The position numbers and the translations under genes were made by a program. A stretch of DNA of 64,000 nt, taken from positions 62,001 to 126,000 of the forward strand of contig CAJUMF010000006.1 of assembly GCA_910586965.1 (NCBI GenBank), read 5' to 3'. This DNA is from an uncultured Dorea sp. (GTDB taxonomy: Bacteria > Bacillota > Clostridia > Lachnospirales > Lachnospiraceae). Each line of letters starts with the position of its first letter. Within the stretch, counting starts at the first letter, position 1. Of the stretch, positions 61,460-64,000 are shown in pieces. The notes below the pieces were generated by a model, which was not told the origin of the DNA, made no database searches, and was given only the letters and a program-made list of their open reading frames with translations.

Positions 61460-62585
61460 GTGGTTGAGTTAGATCAGTTTAAAACATTGATGAATGCTTA
61501 TGAAGAACCTCTTGCCGAAATGAGGGATTCACTTTGACACGGCCGGCAAGGAGAACAGAATTGAAGAGCTTGGTCGAAAGGTAGAGGAACCAGGCTTCTG
61601 GGATAATCCTGAAGAATCCCAGAAAATTATGAAGGAGCTCAAAGATCTGCAGGAGCTGGTTAAGAAAATCCATTCGATGTACACAAGCTATGAAGATATT
61701 CTTCTTTTGATTGAGATGGGATATGAAGAAGAGGATGCATCTGTTGTAAAGGAAATCGAGGATGAGATCAGCAGCTTTGAATTGAGTTATGAAGAGCTGA
61801 GAATCCAAACGCTCCTCGCGGGAGAATATGATTCATGTAACGCGGTTATGACCCTCCATGCAGGAGCGGGAGGAACAGAGTCCTGTGACTGGGCAGGCAT
61901 GTTATACCGCATGTACAGCCGCTGGGCGGAGCGGAAAGGCTTTTCTATCACCGTTCTGGATTATCTGGACGGGGATATTACCGGTATTAAAACAGTTACT
62001 TTTGAGGTAAATGGTGAGAATGCATATGGATATCTGAAATCTGAAAAGGGTGTTCACAGACTGGTGAGAATCTCTCCGTTTAATGCAGCAGGAAAACGGC
62101 AGACATCTTTTGCATCCTGTGATGTAGTACCTGATATCGAAACGGAGATTGACATAGAGATTGATGAAGATGATCTGAAGATTGACACTTACCGGGCCAG
62201 CGGCGCAGGAGGACAACATGTCAACAAGACGTCTTCTGCAATACGTATCACACACATTCCTACCGGGATTGTTGTGCAATGTCAGAATGAACGCTCCCAA
62301 CATCATAACAAAGAGAAAGCGATGCAGATGTTAAAGGCAAAGCTTCAGCTTTTAAAGGAGCAGGAGCAGGCGGAGAAGGTGTCAGACATCCGTGGAGAAG
62401 TGAAGGAAATCGGCTTCGGCAATCAGATACGGTCCTATGTCATGCAGCCTTATACTCTTGTAAAGGATCATAGGACAAATGAGGAAAACAGTAATGTAAC
62501 TGCTGTGCTGGACGGGAATATTGATATGTTTATCAATGCATGGCTGAAGGAAAGCACACAGCAGACAGAGGGAGGAAAGTTATGA
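61460..62585 (+). CDS. prfB: Peptide chain release factor 2, with programmed +1 frameshift
   Basis: Recognises UAA and UGA at the ribosome. The gene is in two frames: codons 1-25 from a GTG at 61460 to the in-frame TGA at 61535-61537, and the rest in the +1 frame from 61536 (GAC) to 62585. The shift site is CTTTGAC with a Shine-Dalgarno-like AGGGA a few bases before it, the classic feedback device in which low RF2 favours frameshifting. The joined protein has 374 residues with SPF (SPFNAAGKRQTS) for stop-codon reading and GGQ (SGAGGQHVNKTSS) for hydrolysis. AAAGAGG precedes the start. The stop overlaps hom by four bases. Confidence 0.94.
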
Positions 62586-63802
62586 TAAATGTAGCAGTGA
62601 TGGGTTATGGAACAGTTGGTTCCGGAGTGGTAGAGGTTGTGAATACGAATGGAGCCCGGATCAACCAGAGAATCGGCGAGGAGCTGAATATTAAATATGT
62701 GCTTGATCTGAGAGATTTTCCAGATGATCCGGTGCAGGAGAAGATCGTCCATGACTTTGAGACAATTATCAATGATGATGAGATTCAGATTGTTGTTGAA
62801 GTTATGGGAGGAATAGAGCCGGCTTATACTTTTGTAAAGAGATGCCTTCAAGCAGGAAAGAGTGTGGCGACTTCCAATAAAGCGCTGGTTGCAAAGCATG
62901 GTGCGGAGCTTCTCTCTATTGCGAAGGAGCATAATATTAATTTTCTGTTTGAAGCGAGCGTAGGCGGCGGAATTCCTATTATCCGCCCGTTGAATTCATC
63001 TCTGACAGCAGATGAGATCGAGGAGATTACAGGAATTCTCAACGGTACTACTAATTATATGCTGACGAAGATGTTCTATGAGGGTGCAGATTATGATACA
63101 GTACTCAAGGAGGCGCAGGCTAACGGCTATGCGGAACGCAATCCGGAAGCAGATGTGGAGGGGTACGATGCGTGCCGTAAGATTGCTATTCTCTCCTCGT
63201 TGATCTCAGGGCAGCAGGTGGATTTTGAAGATATTTACTGTGAAGGAATTACAGCGATCACTGTAGAAGATATGAAATATGCGAAAGCTATGGGGACAAC
63301 CATTAAGCTGCTGGCATCCAGCAAGAGAGTTGGAGATCGTCTTCATGCAATTGTTGCGCCTTGTATGCTTTATCCAGAGCATCCGCTTTATAATGTGAAC
63401 GATGTATTTAATGCAATCTTTGTACATGGGAATGTATTGGGGGATGCGATGTTCTATGGAAGCGGAGCAGGAAAGCTTCCGACAGCCAGTGCGGTTGTGG
63501 CTGATGTGGTGGATGCCGCGAAACATCTGAACAGGAATATTATGACGATGTGGAAACAGGAAAAACTTACTTTGGAAGACAAGGGAGATGCAAAAAGGAG
63601 ATTCTTTATCCGTATGAAGGGAGATGCCCAAAAAGAACTTCCGAACCTTAAGTATTCTTTTGGAGATATAGAGATCATTCAAGTTGACGGGCTGGAGGAT
63701 GAGTTTGGATTTATAACTCCTGTCATGATGGAAGGTGACTATGATACGAGAGCGAATCGATATAAAGATCAGATACTGCATATGATTCGTATAGAAGGAT
63801 AG
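62582..63802 (+). CDS. hom: Homoserine dehydrogenase
   Basis: NAD(P)H-dependent reduction of aspartate semialdehyde to homoserine, towards threonine and methionine; 406 residues. The Rossmann start is VAVMGYGTVGSGVVEV. The catalytic domain contains GGGIPIIRPL, ILNGTTNYMLTKM and NPEADVEGYDACRK. The end, from about residue 340, looks like an ACT regulatory domain (threonine feedback). The ATG at 62582 overlaps the prfB stop (ATGA) and has GGAGGAAAG upstream. The next gene may encode the kinase for its product. Confidence 0.95.
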   Translation: MINVAVMGYGTVGSGVVEVVNTNGARINQRIGEELNIKYVLDLRDFPDDPVQEKIVHDFETIINDDEIQIVVEVMGGIEPAYTFVKRCLQAGKSVATSNKALVAKHGAELLSIAKEHNINFLFEASVGGGIPIIRPLNSSLTADEIEEITGILNGTTNYMLTKMFYEGADYDTVLKEAQANGYAERNPEADVEGYDACRKIAILSSLISGQQVDFEDIYCEGITAITVEDMKYAKAMGTTIKLLASSKRVGDRLHAIVAPCMLYPEHPLYNVNDVFNAIFVHGNVLGDAMFYGSGAGKLPTASAVVADVVDAAKHLNRNIMTMWKQEKLTLEDKGDAKRRFFIRMKGDAQKELPNLKYSFGDIEIIQVDGLEDEFGFITPVMMEGDYDTRANRYKDQILHMIRIEG

Positions 63803-63820
63803 CAGGTAAGGAGAAGAAAG

Positions 63821-64000
63821 ATGAAGTATATTGTAGTTTTAAGTGACGGGATGGCAGGGAGGCCTTTAAAGGAACTGGGAGGAAAAACTACATTGGAGGC
63901 AGCATATGTCCCGGAGATGGACCGTCTGGCGCCGATATCGGAAGTCGGATTGGTGTCTATGGTTCCTGAGGGGATGGCACCCGGAAGTGATACGGCAAAT
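63821..64000 (+). CDS. apgM-like phosphoglycerate mutase / putative homoserine kinase, start only
   Basis: The first 60 codons of a gene that runs past the window edge. The sequence KYIVVLSDGMAGRPLKELGG and SMVPEGMAPGSDTAN matches the archaeal-type cofactor-independent phosphoglycerate mutase family (alkaline-phosphatase superfamily), with the metal Asp in SDGM and the Ser in GSDTAN. In Clostridia members placed next to hom are thought to serve as homoserine kinases; position supports that here. AAGGAGAAGAAAG precedes the ATG. The C-terminal end cannot be judged. Confidence 0.85.
   Translation, partial: MKYIVVLSDGMAGRPLKELGGKTTLEAAYVPEMDRLAPISEVGLVSMVPEGMAPGSDTAN

Overview
The window looks like a chromosomal segment of a Clostridia, most likely Lachnospiraceae, genome. 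The pointers are strong AGGAGG ribosome sites, a PolC-type replicase, class III fructose bisphosphatase, CarD, YesM/YesN-type two-component genes, a double-cubane-cluster reductase locus, eukaryote-type HisA, and a homoserine dehydrogenase followed by an apgM-like gene. No tRNA, rRNA or CRISPR array was seen. The species cannot be named from the sequence alone.

Left part (1-15.2 kb). The 3' half of polC, a DMT exporter and a small FMN-type protein come first. Next is an iorA-iorB-paaK-ACT operon for oxidising aryl pyruvates to aryl-CoA or arylacetate. A SseB-like protein, a cold-shock gene on the minus strand, an orphan PTS enzyme I, a DUF975 membrane protein, CarD with a long leader, an unrecognised 535-residue tail-anchored protein and an orphan solute-binding lipoprotein follow.

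Sugar-type uptake and catabolism operon (15.3-25.4 kb). The order is: response regulator (YesN type, frameshifted), histidine kinase (YesM type), an RbsA-like ABC protein that has lost its ATPase motifs, binding lipoprotein, intact RbsA-type ATPase, RbsC-type permease, alpha/beta-hydrolase esterase and amidohydrolase. This reads as sense, import, de-esterify and degrade for one unknown substrate.

Redox cluster (25.5-30.7 kb). It holds a class V aminotransferase (cysteine desulfurase-like), a double-cubane-cluster reductase, a DUF3343 Se/S-carrier-like protein, the ATP-dependent activator, an iron-sulfur flavoprotein and a DUF5714 protein. The content suggests ATP-driven low-potential electron transfer with a persulfide or selenium step.

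Accessory stretch (30.7-47.5 kb). This contains a DUF3791/DUF3990/DUF3791 toxin-antitoxin-like set, a PepSY lipoprotein, gene debris, an AAA-ATPase-like/PD-(D/E)XK protein, a Septu-like ATPase + HNH pair, and a second ATPase cut off after its Walker A region. An aldo/keto reductase and a SNF2 + SWIM pair follow. After these comes an array of secreted proteins sharing a near-identical leader. The array is headed by a promoter-like sequence whose spacer holds a run of 17 G, a candidate slippage switch, and it ends in decayed Ig-like repeats.

Right part (47.6-64 kb). Housekeeping genes return. On the minus strand are hicB-like, hpf, a PsiE-like membrane protein, a PAP2 phosphatase and typA. On the plus strand are a His/Cys-rich repeat protein, a double-OB ssDNA-binding protein, dapA, dapB, fbp, a small lipoprotein, hisA, secA, prfB (with the autoregulatory +1 frameshift), hom, and the start of an apgM-like putative homoserine kinase.
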